Shown here: positions 28,817 through 37,825 of the stretch, in pieces
Position numbering within the stretch: position 1 is the stretch's first letter
How the letters are laid out: each line of letters starts with the position of its first letter
DNA from: Rhodoferax aquaticus
GTDB lineage: Bacteria > Pseudomonadota > Gammaproteobacteria > Burkholderiales > Burkholderiaceae_C
Reading direction: 5' to 3'
Length of the DNA: 64,000 nt
NCBI RefSeq assembly: GCF_006974105.1
Contig: NZ_CP036282.1
Span: 1,116,001-1,180,000, forward strand
Position numbers and translations under genes: made by a program
The notes under the pieces: model-generated
Told to the model about the DNA's origin: nothing
The model's database searches: none
What the model saw: the letters and a program-made list of their open reading frames with translations, nothing else

Positions 28817-29947
28817 ATGGCCAAGTACGACATCGTTATTGATACAAATATCTACCATAAAGATCAAGCAAGATCAAAGTTGCCCTTTTTGGCGCTGTCT
28901 CGTCTCTGTAAGGCGGGGGTTGTTCAACTCCACATTCCATATATTGTTGAACGAGAGTTTCAGACGCATTTGGTTGCTGGCGCGAAGGACAAACTGGAGG
29001 CGACTCAAAAAGGCCTTGAGTACTTGGTGCAATACGAAATTAATGTCGAACGGCTGAACTCAATGAAGGTGTTGCTTGAGAATTTGCTCAACCAAGAGAA
29101 TGCAATCATTGGCAACGTAGAAGCTTCATTCATAAGTTGGTTGGATTCAGTTGGCGCAGTGCGCCATTCTGTAAGCGAATCAAGTGCGAGAGCCGCACTT
29201 GAGGCATATTTTCTAGGCACATCACCGCTGACTTCGCCGAAGGTAAGAGCCGACATCCCCGATGCCTTCATTTTTCAAACCATTGTTGAACTATCCAAGG
29301 TATCAGCGCAACTTTTTGTAATTTCGGCCGACGGAAAGGTTGCCCAAGCATCTGAGGCGCTGAAGGGCGTTTCCGTACTTAAGAGCTTGGGCAGCTTCAT
29401 TGAGTCAGACCCAATTCAAGCTGAGGTACTGCATCTGGACGTCGTCGAGAACCTTCCGCTCATTTGCGCAGAGTTGGGAAAATACGAAGCCGAAAGCAAC
29501 GAAATTTTTTATGTCCTACAGAAAGAAGCTAACGAAAAAATAGTTGGTCGAACTGTCCATTCGCATTCGATTCCAGACGACAACCATGAGGCAACAATTC
29601 AAGGATATTACGATCCCGAAAACATTGAATTGGACCTCAATAACCTGTCGTATTTTGGTGGCGGTGAGTTCGGATTGCCATATAGCTACACATCAACCGT
29701 TACATTGATCTATTACATCTACAAGGCTGACTATTACGCGCTACGTGATGATGATTCTCCAAGTGTGACTGATCACAACGATCACTACTTTCAGGCGGAA
29801 GAGGAGCGTGAGGTCACAGTCAGAGGCATGTTGAAAATCATGATTCCAGCCGCCGTGCTGGCGGATGTTTCGACTGAGGACGCTCTTGATGGCAATGTGG
29901 AAATCAGCATTGACTCTGTCGATAGCGTCGAATTGAGTGAAGACTAG
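28817..29947 (+). CDS. PIN-domain protein (DUF4935-like), putative RNase
   Basis: This protein is about 376 residues from MAKYDIVIDTNIY, which has AAAGGGA ten bases upstream; the frame opens earlier, at 28751. The PIN acidic quartet can be placed: D9 (VIDTN), E45/E47 (VEREF), D149 (DIPDAFIF) and D172 (SADGKV). The C-terminal half (about 200-376) is acidic and unlike a known domain to my eye. PIN proteins are metal-dependent RNases, and long DUF4935-type members are frequent in accessory islands. No small antitoxin-like gene precedes it. It is AT-richer than the core genes. Confidence 0.75.
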   Translation: MAKYDIVIDTNIYHKDQARSKLPFLALSRLCKAGVVQLHIPYIVEREFQTHLVAGAKDKLEATQKGLEYLVQYEINVERLNSMKVLLENLLNQENAIIGNVEASFISWLDSVGAVRHSVSESSARAALEAYFLGTSPLTSPKVRADIPDAFIFQTIVELSKVSAQLFVISADGKVAQASEALKGVSVLKSLGSFIESDPIQAEVLHLDVVENLPLICAELGKYEAESNEIFYVLQKEANEKIVGRTVHSHSIPDDNHEATIQGYYDPENIELDLNNLSYFGGGEFGLPYSYTSTVTLIYYIYKADYYALRDDDSPSVTDHNDHYFQAEEEREVTVRGMLKIMIPAAVLADVSTEDALDGNVEISIDSVDSVELSED

Positions 29948-29956
29948 GCTCGAACT

Positions 29957-30514
29957 TCAATTATTTACGAGTCGAGTAAAGACAAACTTCACACCTCCTG
30001 GACCCTTGAGTTCAAGGTCCCCCTCAATATTGGCAATCCAGCGAAAATGCCGTATTTGAGATGGTTCTCCGTCCAAAAGAGGGACATCTACAGGAAGCGA
30101 TCTTGAAAACACCATATTCCCATTTTCTGCACTTTCACTTCTGGACATAACTGTCGTCATATTGCCTTCAATAATCCAGTCATTGCCCTTGCGTACCACT
30201 GTGTACTTCAGTCCAGTCTTGATTACACCAAGCTTGCATGAAGTGCGGTTCAAATCGCACGTTCGGGCGACACTGACGTAGGGCCCAGCCAAATGGGTTT
30301 GGTTTGGGTCACTTTTCAAGTCAAGAGACCCAACTGAACCAGTTTTTAACTTGTCATTCAAGTCATCCTTTGCATCCTCATACTTGAGTTGAACAACAAG
30401 AGATGATTTGGAATCGCCTGACGATTGAACTGTTTGCTTGTCGTTTACCGATGCGCATCCACCCAAAATGACGAGCACTAGCAGCGGTAGTGTTGTTTGG
30501 CAAATTGACTTCAA
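29957..30514 (-). CDS. Putative lipoprotein
   Basis: This 185-residue protein starts at a TTG with a strong AAGGGGGT ribosome site seven bases upstream. The N-terminus MKSICQTTLPLLVLVILGGC carries a lipobox (LGGC) at the signal-peptidase II site, so it is anchored by a lipidated Cys20. The rest is polar and probably beta-rich, without a recognised domain; two further Cys (RTCDLNRTSC) may form a disulfide. It converges with the PIN gene with 9 bp between stops. Confidence 0.7.
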   Translation of the reverse strand: MKSICQTTLPLLVLVILGGCASVNDKQTVQSSGDSKSSLVVQLKYEDAKDDLNDKLKTGSVGSLDLKSDPNQTHLAGPYVSVARTCDLNRTSCKLGVIKTGLKYTVVRKGNDWIIEGNMTTVMSRSESAENGNMVFSRSLPVDVPLLDGEPSQIRHFRWIANIEGDLELKGPGGVKFVFTRLVNN

Positions 30515-30604
30515 TTGTTACCCCCTTGAAAGGGATCATGATACTTCGCTAGCAAAGTGAAAGGGCGCGCATCAGCATAGACCGCAGTGTGCCCCGTAGG
30601 ATTC

Positions 30605-31414
30605 CTATTGCGGCGGCAAGATGAAGCGAACTTGATTGGGCTTACCTGCTGGCATCAACTCGAAATGGTGGGGAAATTTCTTAAAGAGCTTCGTGGAGGT
30701 CGCGCTCTTGGCAAGCAATTTTTCGTCATGCAAGACCTTAGCAACATCACCCAACGGTTGCCATTGCCCAGCCTTCAAATTTGGTACCGCCGCTAGGATT
30801 CTTGGAACTGTGACGGCATCGCTTGCCGCGCCCGTGGTCTTCTTGGCAGGGACCTTCTTTGCCACCGCTTTCTTAGCTGCTGCTGGTTTGGGGCTTGCAG
30901 TCTTAACGACAGGCGATTTTGTTGCTGCCTTTTTTGTGACGGCACGTACTGGTGCGGTCGCCATTGGCTTGGGTTCTACGGCTTTGGGCCGGTCAACTTG
31001 ATCACCACCCACATAGATCACTTGATCGTAGGCTGGCACAGCATCCTGCGCCATCTTGCTCCGTTCGGTAACGCAAACGACCTTGATACCCCGCTCCCGA
31101 AGTCGCACAACCAGCGGCACAAAGTCCAGATCACCCGAACCGACAACAACCAGCTTTGGTCTTGGAGCCATGCAGGCTAACTCCATCGCATCCACTGCCA
31201 AAGAAATATCAGTGGTGTTCTTGGGGAGGGGTAGATTGACGAATGGACGAACAGCCCATATACGCAGCGTGTCTGCTAGCCCTTTCAAATTCTCAGCACT
31301 ACCATAGGCGCGTCGAATTGAAATTGAGCCCTCTGTTCGCTCAAGCGTCTGGAATGCCTCATCTATCCATGCCGGTGATGAGAAATTGTCGGCGTCAATC
31401 AAAAATGCAATCAC
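30605..31414 (-). CDS. NYN (PIN-like) domain protein with OST-HTH/LOTUS domain
   Basis: This 269-residue protein starts at a GTG with GGGGAG upstream. The NYN domain (1-135) has D7, D9 and N10 (LIDADNF), D94-type TDISLAVDAMEL and GSGDLDFVPLV. A Lys/Ala/Pro-rich linker (about 148-198) follows, then a C-terminal OST-HTH domain (about 203-269, VTVPRILAAVPNL to KPNQVRFILPP). NYN domains are predicted metal-dependent RNases and OST-HTH domains bind RNA. The role in the island is unknown; a core-genome relative lies at 58253-59059. Confidence 0.85.
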   Translation of the reverse strand: MIAFLIDADNFSSPAWIDEAFQTLERTEGSISIRRAYGSAENLKGLADTLRIWAVRPFVNLPLPKNTTDISLAVDAMELACMAPRPKLVVVGSGDLDFVPLVVRLRERGIKVVCVTERSKMAQDAVPAYDQVIYVGGDQVDRPKAVEPKPMATAPVRAVTKKAATKSPVVKTASPKPAAAKKAVAKKVPAKKTTGAASDAVTVPRILAAVPNLKAGQWQPLGDVAKVLHDEKLLAKSATSTKLFKKFPHHFELMPAGKPNQVRFILPPQ

Positions 31415-31623
31415 TGTCGGTCTCCCCTGTTTACTGACATTAGAACAGCGATATTAATTTTCATACCCTGTCATAATGGAATCGGCTTTGGGCAGAAGCC
31501 ATCCACCCGTCAAAGAAAAGCTGTTGACAGCACTGCCGACATCCACTTCCCACCTCTTCATTTCATGTTCAGGTCCGAGAAGCGGCAGACGGGTGACGTT
31601 TTGCGTGGGCCGGGAGAACTGTT

Positions 31624-32949
31624 ATGTCGAGTGAGAACATTCGTCCGTCAACTTTGGACGGCATTAAGCGCCTAGCCAAGTCAATCAAAACCGAACGTGC
31701 AATTCAGCACGCAGTGGCCCTTGATGAAAGTGCTCGATTGGCTGGGTTTGAGAATTTCCGTCATGCGCGCAACAAGCTGCAATTTGACCAGCCCAAAACA
31801 CACAAGTTACGCAGCGTCCATCGCGTCTTTCTTACTGTGTACTGGCGCGACAAAAAGACTGACATCCGAGGACGCGAAACGCTTGAGCTTCACCTCTCCA
31901 CGTTGTGGAGTGATTTGATCCAGCCAGTCCATTTTCAAAACCACCGGGCGATGGCGAACTTTCGCCGCGAAGGGCCGGATCATCTAGCCAAACCAGAACT
32001 TGCTGACTCGCAGTCACGTGCAAGGTATTACGCCTGTGCGGCGGCACGCGCTCTACAGTTTATGGATGCGACCAAGCTTCGGCCATCAAAAAGCCACAGC
32101 CGAGCCTACCCAGGTGGGCGCTCCAGCAATGCCGTGCCTGCTCACGATCATGAAAGTATTTGGTACGACCCGGAAACGAAGCGGTATCTGTACGTTGACG
32201 AGCCCTATGAGGCGGCAGTCGAACGGGCGACGAAAGAGCGGGAGGCTTGGGCAATACGCCATGGTTTCACAATCATGAAGCCAACGTGGCCCGGAATGTA
32301 CTTTCCAGATGGTGGTTCCCGCCTTTTCCTTATTGCGGATTCACAGAAGGGAATTCCACTGGCACCTGTGGTCGCTGCACTTGAGCGGCTGCCCGCTCCG
32401 ATAGTAGAGGCAACTTGGGATGGTGAGTCTGCATCCTCCTTACCGTACTTCATCAGTCCGGGCACTATTGAGCATGCAAAAGCAATCAAATTGCCACCGC
32501 AGAAGCCCAGCAAACCGACAACGGGCAAGCGCAATACCGTTGGCTATGTTCAGACTTTTGTTGGTGCACAGCGGCGACCCAACGGGACCATGCCAGTGGA
32601 GACGCACGCCAAGGTAGGTGAACTCTTGAAGTCTGTGCTGGTTGCCAGCTATCACCGCAAGGGTGTCTACAACCGAGTCGACGGAATTCGCAGCGAACTT
32701 GATGAATGGACTATGCGGGAATACAACCGCGCAGAGCTACCCAGTGAAGTGTTCTTTGACCTCTACTATCACGAGTCTGGCAACACCTATGAACGCTCAC
32801 TTTCTGAAAATGAGCGACTGAAACATACCCACAGCTTGGAAGAAGTGAAGCGCATTCTGGCGGCGCATTACCCGGACAGTAAACCGCTGCGCACCGTCTT
32901 GAATAAAGTCGATGGAGCAATCAAGTCTATGCAGAATTGGGGTGCCTAG
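31624..32949 (+). CDS. DUF5623-like hypothetical protein
   Basis: This 441-residue protein opens with MSSENIRPSTLDGIKRLAK followed by ALDESARLAGFENFRHARN. I associate that pattern with DUF5623 proteins found on integrative elements. A middle region (170-240) has IWYDPETKRYLYVDEPYEAA, and the C-terminus is helical and basic. No catalytic motif is evident. The domain name is from memory and should be checked. Confidence 0.55.
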   Translation: MSSENIRPSTLDGIKRLAKSIKTERAIQHAVALDESARLAGFENFRHARNKLQFDQPKTHKLRSVHRVFLTVYWRDKKTDIRGRETLELHLSTLWSDLIQPVHFQNHRAMANFRREGPDHLAKPELADSQSRARYYACAAARALQFMDATKLRPSKSHSRAYPGGRSSNAVPAHDHESIWYDPETKRYLYVDEPYEAAVERATKEREAWAIRHGFTIMKPTWPGMYFPDGGSRLFLIADSQKGIPLAPVVAALERLPAPIVEATWDGESASSLPYFISPGTIEHAKAIKLPPQKPSKPTTGKRNTVGYVQTFVGAQRRPNGTMPVETHAKVGELLKSVLVASYHRKGVYNRVDGIRSELDEWTMREYNRAELPSEVFFDLYYHESGNTYERSLSENERLKHTHSLEEVKRILAAHYPDSKPLRTVLNKVDGAIKSMQNWGA

Positions 32950-33021
32950 ATGCGTGGTGACAGGCTCCCCCTGAATTGATGGAACCTGTCACCATTTCTG
33001 CGACTGTCTCGAAAAACATAA

Positions 33022-33777
33022 ATGGAACACATATACCACCGTCCTGCAATTGTTCAACCGAACTCGCCGCTTAGAAGAATACCCGCATCATTTAACGTCA
33101 GGCAGCGTGCCTACTTTGATGGAATCGTCTATTCCATTGAAATCGCTGACATGGCATACCGGCGACTGAGGGAAACGCTTTGGAGCATATCGAAGAGGAT
33201 TGATGAGGAAGATGACATTCAAGAGTATGTCCATGCTGTCGCTGATGCTTGGCTGGCTATCGACTCTCTCAACCGTTTGAGAGCACTTTGTATGTCAGCA
33301 CCATTGATTGCTGAAGCGGAATACTGCCGAGGCTTTGTCCAGAACTTGCATCCGGTCAAAGGTATGCGAAACAACGTGCAACACCTAGACGGTCGAATCG
33401 ACATCATGGTCAGAAAGAAGCAGCCTGTATGGGGATCGCTTAGCTGGGCCGTAGTTACTGACAATCCCCCTACAAAAGCCAGACTTCACACATTGGTTGC
33501 TGGGTCATTTAGGCCTGGCGAACATGAGATGGTCGATATCGGTGGGCGCAGTTTTTTGATGCCCGTGGACGCAATAACTTTAACCGCAGGTGGCGAGTCG
33601 TTGGAACTCAGCGAGTTGATGGTTGCCACTGCGGATTTCACTGCGCTGGCCGAGGCTGATTTGAGTCAGCTAATTCAGCCAGGTGAGCCGTACACCAGAG
33701 ACTTGCATCTCATGACCGAGGTTACGTTCAACGATAGCCAAGTGCCATCTGGAAAACTAAAGATTACGTTTTCCTGA
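33022..33777 (+). CDS. Hypothetical protein with HEPN-like R-x4-H motif
   Basis: This 251-residue protein is of unknown function. Residues 25-125 are predicted helical and end in GMRNNVQHLDGR. R116 and H121 form an R-x4-H motif with Asn after the Arg, which is the usual active site of HEPN ribonucleases. Residues 130-251 look beta-rich. The gene follows the DUF5623-like gene by 72 bp on the same strand. The HEPN reading is inference from one motif and its helical context. Confidence 0.5.
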   Translation: MEHIYHRPAIVQPNSPLRRIPASFNVRQRAYFDGIVYSIEIADMAYRRLRETLWSISKRIDEEDDIQEYVHAVADAWLAIDSLNRLRALCMSAPLIAEAEYCRGFVQNLHPVKGMRNNVQHLDGRIDIMVRKKQPVWGSLSWAVVTDNPPTKARLHTLVAGSFRPGEHEMVDIGGRSFLMPVDAITLTAGGESLELSELMVATADFTALAEADLSQLIQPGEPYTRDLHLMTEVTFNDSQVPSGKLKITFS

Positions 33778-33824
33778 TTCATGTTTGCTGCCGCTTCGCA
33801 TCACAAAGTTCGCAGCACCAAAAT

Positions 33825-34823
33825 TCACAGTAGGCTAGGCGTCTTGTTCGAGAGTGGTCTGACATAAGTCGCAAGGTGCACATCATTGACATGACGAGTC
33901 ACCGCCCTTATCTGCCAGTTTGCAAGGCCAGCCATTGAACCTTCGGTACAAAAACCAGCCCTAAGCGAGTGCCCACTGAAATCATCAGCGTTTGCCCCTA
34001 TGCGTGCAGCCGCTCGTTTGACAATCAACGCCACGCTTTGCGGTGACAGCGCACCCGGTAGTACACGGTCGCTGCGTGACACTGCCCGGAACACTGGACC
34101 CTCAACTATCTGCGCCAAAGCAAGCCACTCTTGAACTGCGGCAACTGCACACCGTGAGCCGTTCGCCTTCGGTACAAAAATCGTCTGTCCATGACCTTCG
34201 CCATCAGTCTTACTGCGACGGACCAGCACATCCATTCCCCCATCCAAAAACGTCAAGTCAGCTACCTCAAGCGCACACGCTTCGCTGCGTCTCAACGCAC
34301 CACAAAAAGAAAGCATGAGGACTGCTTTGTCGCGGGCAAAAGCTATTTTTTTCTGGCTCTGCTCTCCGACGATCATCATTTCAATCAAAGTGCTTTTAAC
34401 AACGGGTGTTACACGTCGGGGACGAACTCCATGTGTACGCCGGATACCTGCCAAAGCTTGCTGCACGGGTAAAGATTTGACGGGAGATGGCAGGTTTTTA
34501 CGCATCGCGGCCTTGTGCAGCGAAACCATGCGCCGTTCCAGCGTGCCGACTTTGTGGTTCCCAGCATATTTCGCCAGATATTCAAGAACAGCGGCGGGAG
34601 GGCTTTCTGCAAAAATTTCATTTATAGCCAGGTGGCGCATGTCACTGTCAAAGTTCCGGCGTGTGGACTCAGCGGTTGCGGCTTGAATGTAGCCCTCGGC
34701 AATGGCAGCAAAATCACCGCAAACCGCCTTTGGCGGCTTCTTTGGAGCTTGTCTGTTGGTGTGTGGCTTGCTGGTCTTGGCATCGCTCAAAGCGGCTGCA
34801 TTTTGGTCAGGGAATTTGGACAT
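33825..34823 (-). CDS. Second tyrosine recombinase / phage-type integrase
   Basis: This 332-residue protein has a SAM-like N-terminal domain (about 35-135) and a catalytic domain with R179 (ALRRSEAC), K205 (RRSKTD), H285 and R288 (GHSLRAGFCT), H311 (TRHVND) and nucleophile Y320 (ATYVRPLS). The catalytic set is complete. Unlike the left-end integrase it lacks the DUF4102 arm domain and resembles stand-alone phage- or plasmid-type recombinases. An AAGG ribosome site lies just upstream. It may mark a nested element or resolve element dimers. Confidence 0.9.
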   Translation of the reverse strand: MSKFPDQNAAALSDAKTSKPHTNRQAPKKPPKAVCGDFAAIAEGYIQAATAESTRRNFDSDMRHLAINEIFAESPPAAVLEYLAKYAGNHKVGTLERRMVSLHKAAMRKNLPSPVKSLPVQQALAGIRRTHGVRPRRVTPVVKSTLIEMMIVGEQSQKKIAFARDKAVLMLSFCGALRRSEACALEVADLTFLDGGMDVLVRRSKTDGEGHGQTIFVPKANGSRCAVAAVQEWLALAQIVEGPVFRAVSRSDRVLPGALSPQSVALIVKRAAARIGANADDFSGHSLRAGFCTEGSMAGLANWQIRAVTRHVNDVHLATYVRPLSNKTPSLL

Positions 34824-35131
34824 TTTTTGCCTTTTCAGATGGGTGAAACGACGTGCAAAACCATGCTCCGAAGCTATTGCTTTGGAAACGGAATCACTAC
34901 GGTCGATGGGTTCAAGAACAATTTAATTTCCCCGCGTTTTCAGGCGTTCAGACGTGCGAATTCAGCACGAGCCAAGGGCATGGCAAGAAGAAAATTAAGC
35001 GGGGAAACTAAGGAGAAAAAACCAAACTGACACAGCGTGCGTCAGTCAATACTCCTCACCATTGCAGTGAAAAGTTATGTTGTATTTTCTCAGGCTATTG
35101 ACAGCCAGGCAAGCGGTGGATTTTTCTCAAG
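34824..35131. other. 308-bp gap between recombinase 2 and the Mrr-type gene
   Basis: No convincing gene is seen. It contains a 9-bp inverted repeat, TTTCCCCGC at 34927-34935 and GCGGGGAAA at 34999-35007, 63 bp apart. It is upstream of the recombinase gene, so it may hold its promoter. Confidence 0.4.
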
Positions 35132-35995
35132 TTAGCCCAGTTGCCGGACACCTTTGCAAGTCGGAAACTTTGAGCAACCCCAGAATTCACCACCAGCATT
35201 TCCACCTTTGCGCGCAGTTCGTTTGACCATGCTTGACCCACACTGCGGGCAAATTGGCTCAATGACAGCTTTGGACTGTGCCATTGTGGGTTTGCTAGCT
35301 GGCTGTTGAGCGGTAGCTGTTAGCGACAGTTTCGCCTGCTTGATCATGGAAAAAAGCTTGGGGCCGTCCACCAATTGAACATTGCGACCTTCTGCAAACG
35401 CTTTCGCATCGTCAGTAAATCGCCCGGAAGTGACAACAAATCCGCCAGTAGCGCCTTTTGCAGCCATCACACCGTACAGTTCCCGCACCACATCCACACC
35501 GACTTTGTAGGCTTTCCACTGCTTGCACTGGACAAGAAATTTCTCGCTGCCCTTGGTCAAAGCCAAGTCAATGCCTCCATCGGCTCCACCACCTCCGGTT
35601 TCGGTGACGCGGTAACCCTGCAATCTGTACGCTTCGCCGACAAGCATTTCAAACTCACGCCATGACATGCCGTCAAGAGCACTGGCGCTTTGCGCCTGAG
35701 CGACATCTGTGACCAAAGTAGTCCGCTGTTTGCGTCGAACCAATGACATAGCGGCACCAACCAAGCCGACAAGCGGAACCAGATACTGCCCAATCGAAGC
35801 GAAGCTTGTGAATACCGTTTGCGTAATGAGGTTACCGACTTGTCCTGGCTGGACAGCCGTCACGTGAACCGGAGCGGCCATGCGGTGCAGAACCACATAG
35901 CCAATTGCGGCAATTGCAACACCAGCCCACCATGGCATCAATGACACCAAATCGAGCATGTCCTCTAAGGGACTTGTTTTACGCTTTCTAGCCAT
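35132..35995 (-). CDS. Membrane-anchored Mrr-type restriction endonuclease with zinc ribbon
   Basis: This protein is about 287 residues from MARKRKTSPLEDML, which has GGGAG six bases upstream. Two hydrophobic segments (about 21-37 and 66-85) precede an Mrr-cat PD-(D/E)xK domain (about 108-220) with D143 (GGADGGIDLAL) and Q156-x-K158 (FLVQCKQWK). A C-terminal topoisomerase-type zinc ribbon follows (CPQCGSS to FWGCSKFPTCKG). Mrr-like enzymes cut foreign or modified DNA. It is divergent from the restriction operon, 276 bp away. Confidence 0.88.
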   Translation of the reverse strand: MARKRKTSPLEDMLDLVSLMPWWAGVAIAAIGYVVLHRMAAPVHVTAVQPGQVGNLITQTVFTSFASIGQYLVPLVGLVGAAMSLVRRKQRTTLVTDVAQAQSASALDGMSWREFEMLVGEAYRLQGYRVTETGGGGADGGIDLALTKGSEKFLVQCKQWKAYKVGVDVVRELYGVMAAKGATGGFVVTSGRFTDDAKAFAEGRNVQLVDGPKLFSMIKQAKLSLTATAQQPASKPTMAQSKAVIEPICPQCGSSMVKRTARKGGNAGGEFWGCSKFPTCKGVRQLG

Positions 35996-36271
35996 CGAAA
36001 TCTCCCTGCGCTTATTCTCTTTAATGTCATTTGTGCTTGAGTCAGTCCAATAAATGCCGGCCCGAGTCGCAATCTCAGGAAAGATTATCTGCTGACAAAG
36101 CTTGGGCAAATTGCGATCAATTTCAGCAAGCACTCTTTTCTGACTTCCAACGCCCAGACTTTGCTGTCAATCCACCGGGGACACATCTTCGGCCACGTCG
36201 CAGGCGGCACATTTTCACACGTCATAATCATCTGAAACGGGGTCAAGCTTCATTGATTCCAAGGGAAATTC

Positions 36272-37825
36272 ATGCTCGAAGACATCAAAAAAACACTCTG
36301 GGCAACGGCTGACAAGCTGCGTGCCAACATGGACGCGGCCGAATACAAGCATTTGGTGCTGGGCCTCATCTTCGTCAAGTACATCTCGGACACGTTCGCC
36401 GCCCGCCGTGCTGAGCTAACCACGCGCCTCACCAACCCGGCAGACGACTACTTCTTTGCCAACGCAACTCCGGCCGATCTGGAGCAGGAGCTGGAAGACC
36501 GCGACTATTACAAAGAGGTCAACGCTTTTTGGGTACCGGAACCCGCTCGGTGGGAAAGCCTGCGAGCCGCCGCCAAACAGCCGGACATTGGCAAGCGCAT
36601 CGACGAAGCCCTGACGCTGATCGAGACGGAAAACGCCAAGCTCAAAGGCATTTTGGACAAACGCTATGCCCGCGCACAGTTACCCGATGGCAAATTGGGC
36701 GAGTTGGTGGACTTGGTTTCCACCATTGGTTTTGGCGACAACCCCAGCACGGCTCGTGACATTTTGGGTCAGGTATACGAGTATTTTCTTGGAATGTTTG
36801 CCAGCGCAGAGGGCAAGCGCGGCGGGCAGTTCTACACCCCGGCCAGTATCGTCAAAACACTGGTGGCGGTACTCAGCCCGCACAGCGGACAGGTTTATGA
36901 CCCCTGCTGCGGCTCAGGTGGCATGTTCGTTCAGTCAGAAAAGTTCATTGAAGCCCATGGCGGCAAGCTAGGCGATGTATCCATCTATGGTCAAGAAGCT
37001 AACCCCACCACGTGGCGGCTGGCGGCCATGAACCTAGCCATTCGCGGCATTGACTTCAACTTGGGCCGCGAACCGGGCGACACCTTCACCCGCAACCAGC
37101 ATGCCGACCTGCGGGCCGACTTCATTCTGGCCAACCCGCCTTTCAATATCAGCGACTGGTGGCATGGTAGCCTGACCGGCGACCCGCGCTGGGTGTATGG
37201 CGACCCGCCGCAGGGCAATGCAAATTACGCTTGGTTGCAGCACATGTTGCACCATCTCAAGCCAACTGGCCGTGCTGGAATAGTGCTCGCCAACGGCTCC
37301 ATGAGTTCCAGCCAGAACAGTGAAGGCACCATCCGCGCCGCCATGGTGGACGCCGACGTGGTGGAAGTGATGGTGGCGCTACCCGGCCAACTGTTCTTCA
37401 ACACCCAGATTCCGGCCTGCCTGTGGTTTCTGGTCAAGCAGAAGACCAAGCGCAAGGGCGAAGTGCTGTTTGTGGATGCCCGCAAGCTGGCGACCATGAT
37501 TAGCCGCGTGCAAAGCGAGTTCACAGATGAGGTAATCGAGCGAATTGCCACGACCGTGGCTGCGTGGCGCGGTGAACCTGATGCAGGCGAGTATCAAGAC
37601 ATTGCTGGTTTTTGTCGCAGCGTCCCGTTGGCAGAGATTGCGCAGCATGGTCACGTGCTCACTCCGGGCCGCTACGTTGGCGCGGAGGAAGTGGAAGATA
37701 ACGATGAAGACTTTACTGTCAAGATGCAGCAACTCACCGAAAAGCTGGGTGAGCAGATGTCTAGGGGTGCTGAACTTGACCAGTTAATCCGACAAAAGCT
37801 CGGAGGGTTGGGGTATGAGTTCTGA
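36272..37825 (+). CDS. hsdM: HsdM, type I restriction-modification DNA methyltransferase subunit
   Basis: This 517-residue protein has a helical N-terminal HsdM domain (about 1-140, opening MLEDIKKTLWATADKLRANM) and an N6-adenine methyltransferase domain with SAM motif YDPCCGSGGMF at about 209-219 and catalytic NPPF at about 288-291 (NPPFNISDWW). With HsdS it methylates the recognition site, protecting self DNA. It is the first gene of a five-gene run and overlaps hsdS by 11 nt. Confidence 0.96.
   Translation: MLEDIKKTLWATADKLRANMDAAEYKHLVLGLIFVKYISDTFAARRAELTTRLTNPADDYFFANATPADLEQELEDRDYYKEVNAFWVPEPARWESLRAAAKQPDIGKRIDEALTLIETENAKLKGILDKRYARAQLPDGKLGELVDLVSTIGFGDNPSTARDILGQVYEYFLGMFASAEGKRGGQFYTPASIVKTLVAVLSPHSGQVYDPCCGSGGMFVQSEKFIEAHGGKLGDVSIYGQEANPTTWRLAAMNLAIRGIDFNLGREPGDTFTRNQHADLRADFILANPPFNISDWWHGSLTGDPRWVYGDPPQGNANYAWLQHMLHHLKPTGRAGIVLANGSMSSSQNSEGTIRAAMVDADVVEVMVALPGQLFFNTQIPACLWFLVKQKTKRKGEVLFVDARKLATMISRVQSEFTDEVIERIATTVAAWRGEPDAGEYQDIAGFCRSVPLAEIAQHGHVLTPGRYVGAEEVEDNDEDFTVKMQQLTEKLGEQMSRGAELDQLIRQKLGGLGYEF

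Noticed and set aside
31415..31623. TTGACA near 31520 as a promoter for the DUF5623-like gene
   Set aside because: No -10-like hexamer at suitable distance downstream.
34515..35030. 171-residue frame spanning the recombinase 5' end and the gap beside it
   Set aside because: Most of it is antisense to the recombinase N-terminus, and the remainder shows no family or signal.
35996..36133. 46-residue N-terminal extension of the Mrr-type protein
   Set aside because: The ATG at 35995 has a good ribosome site; the extension has none and no conserved features.
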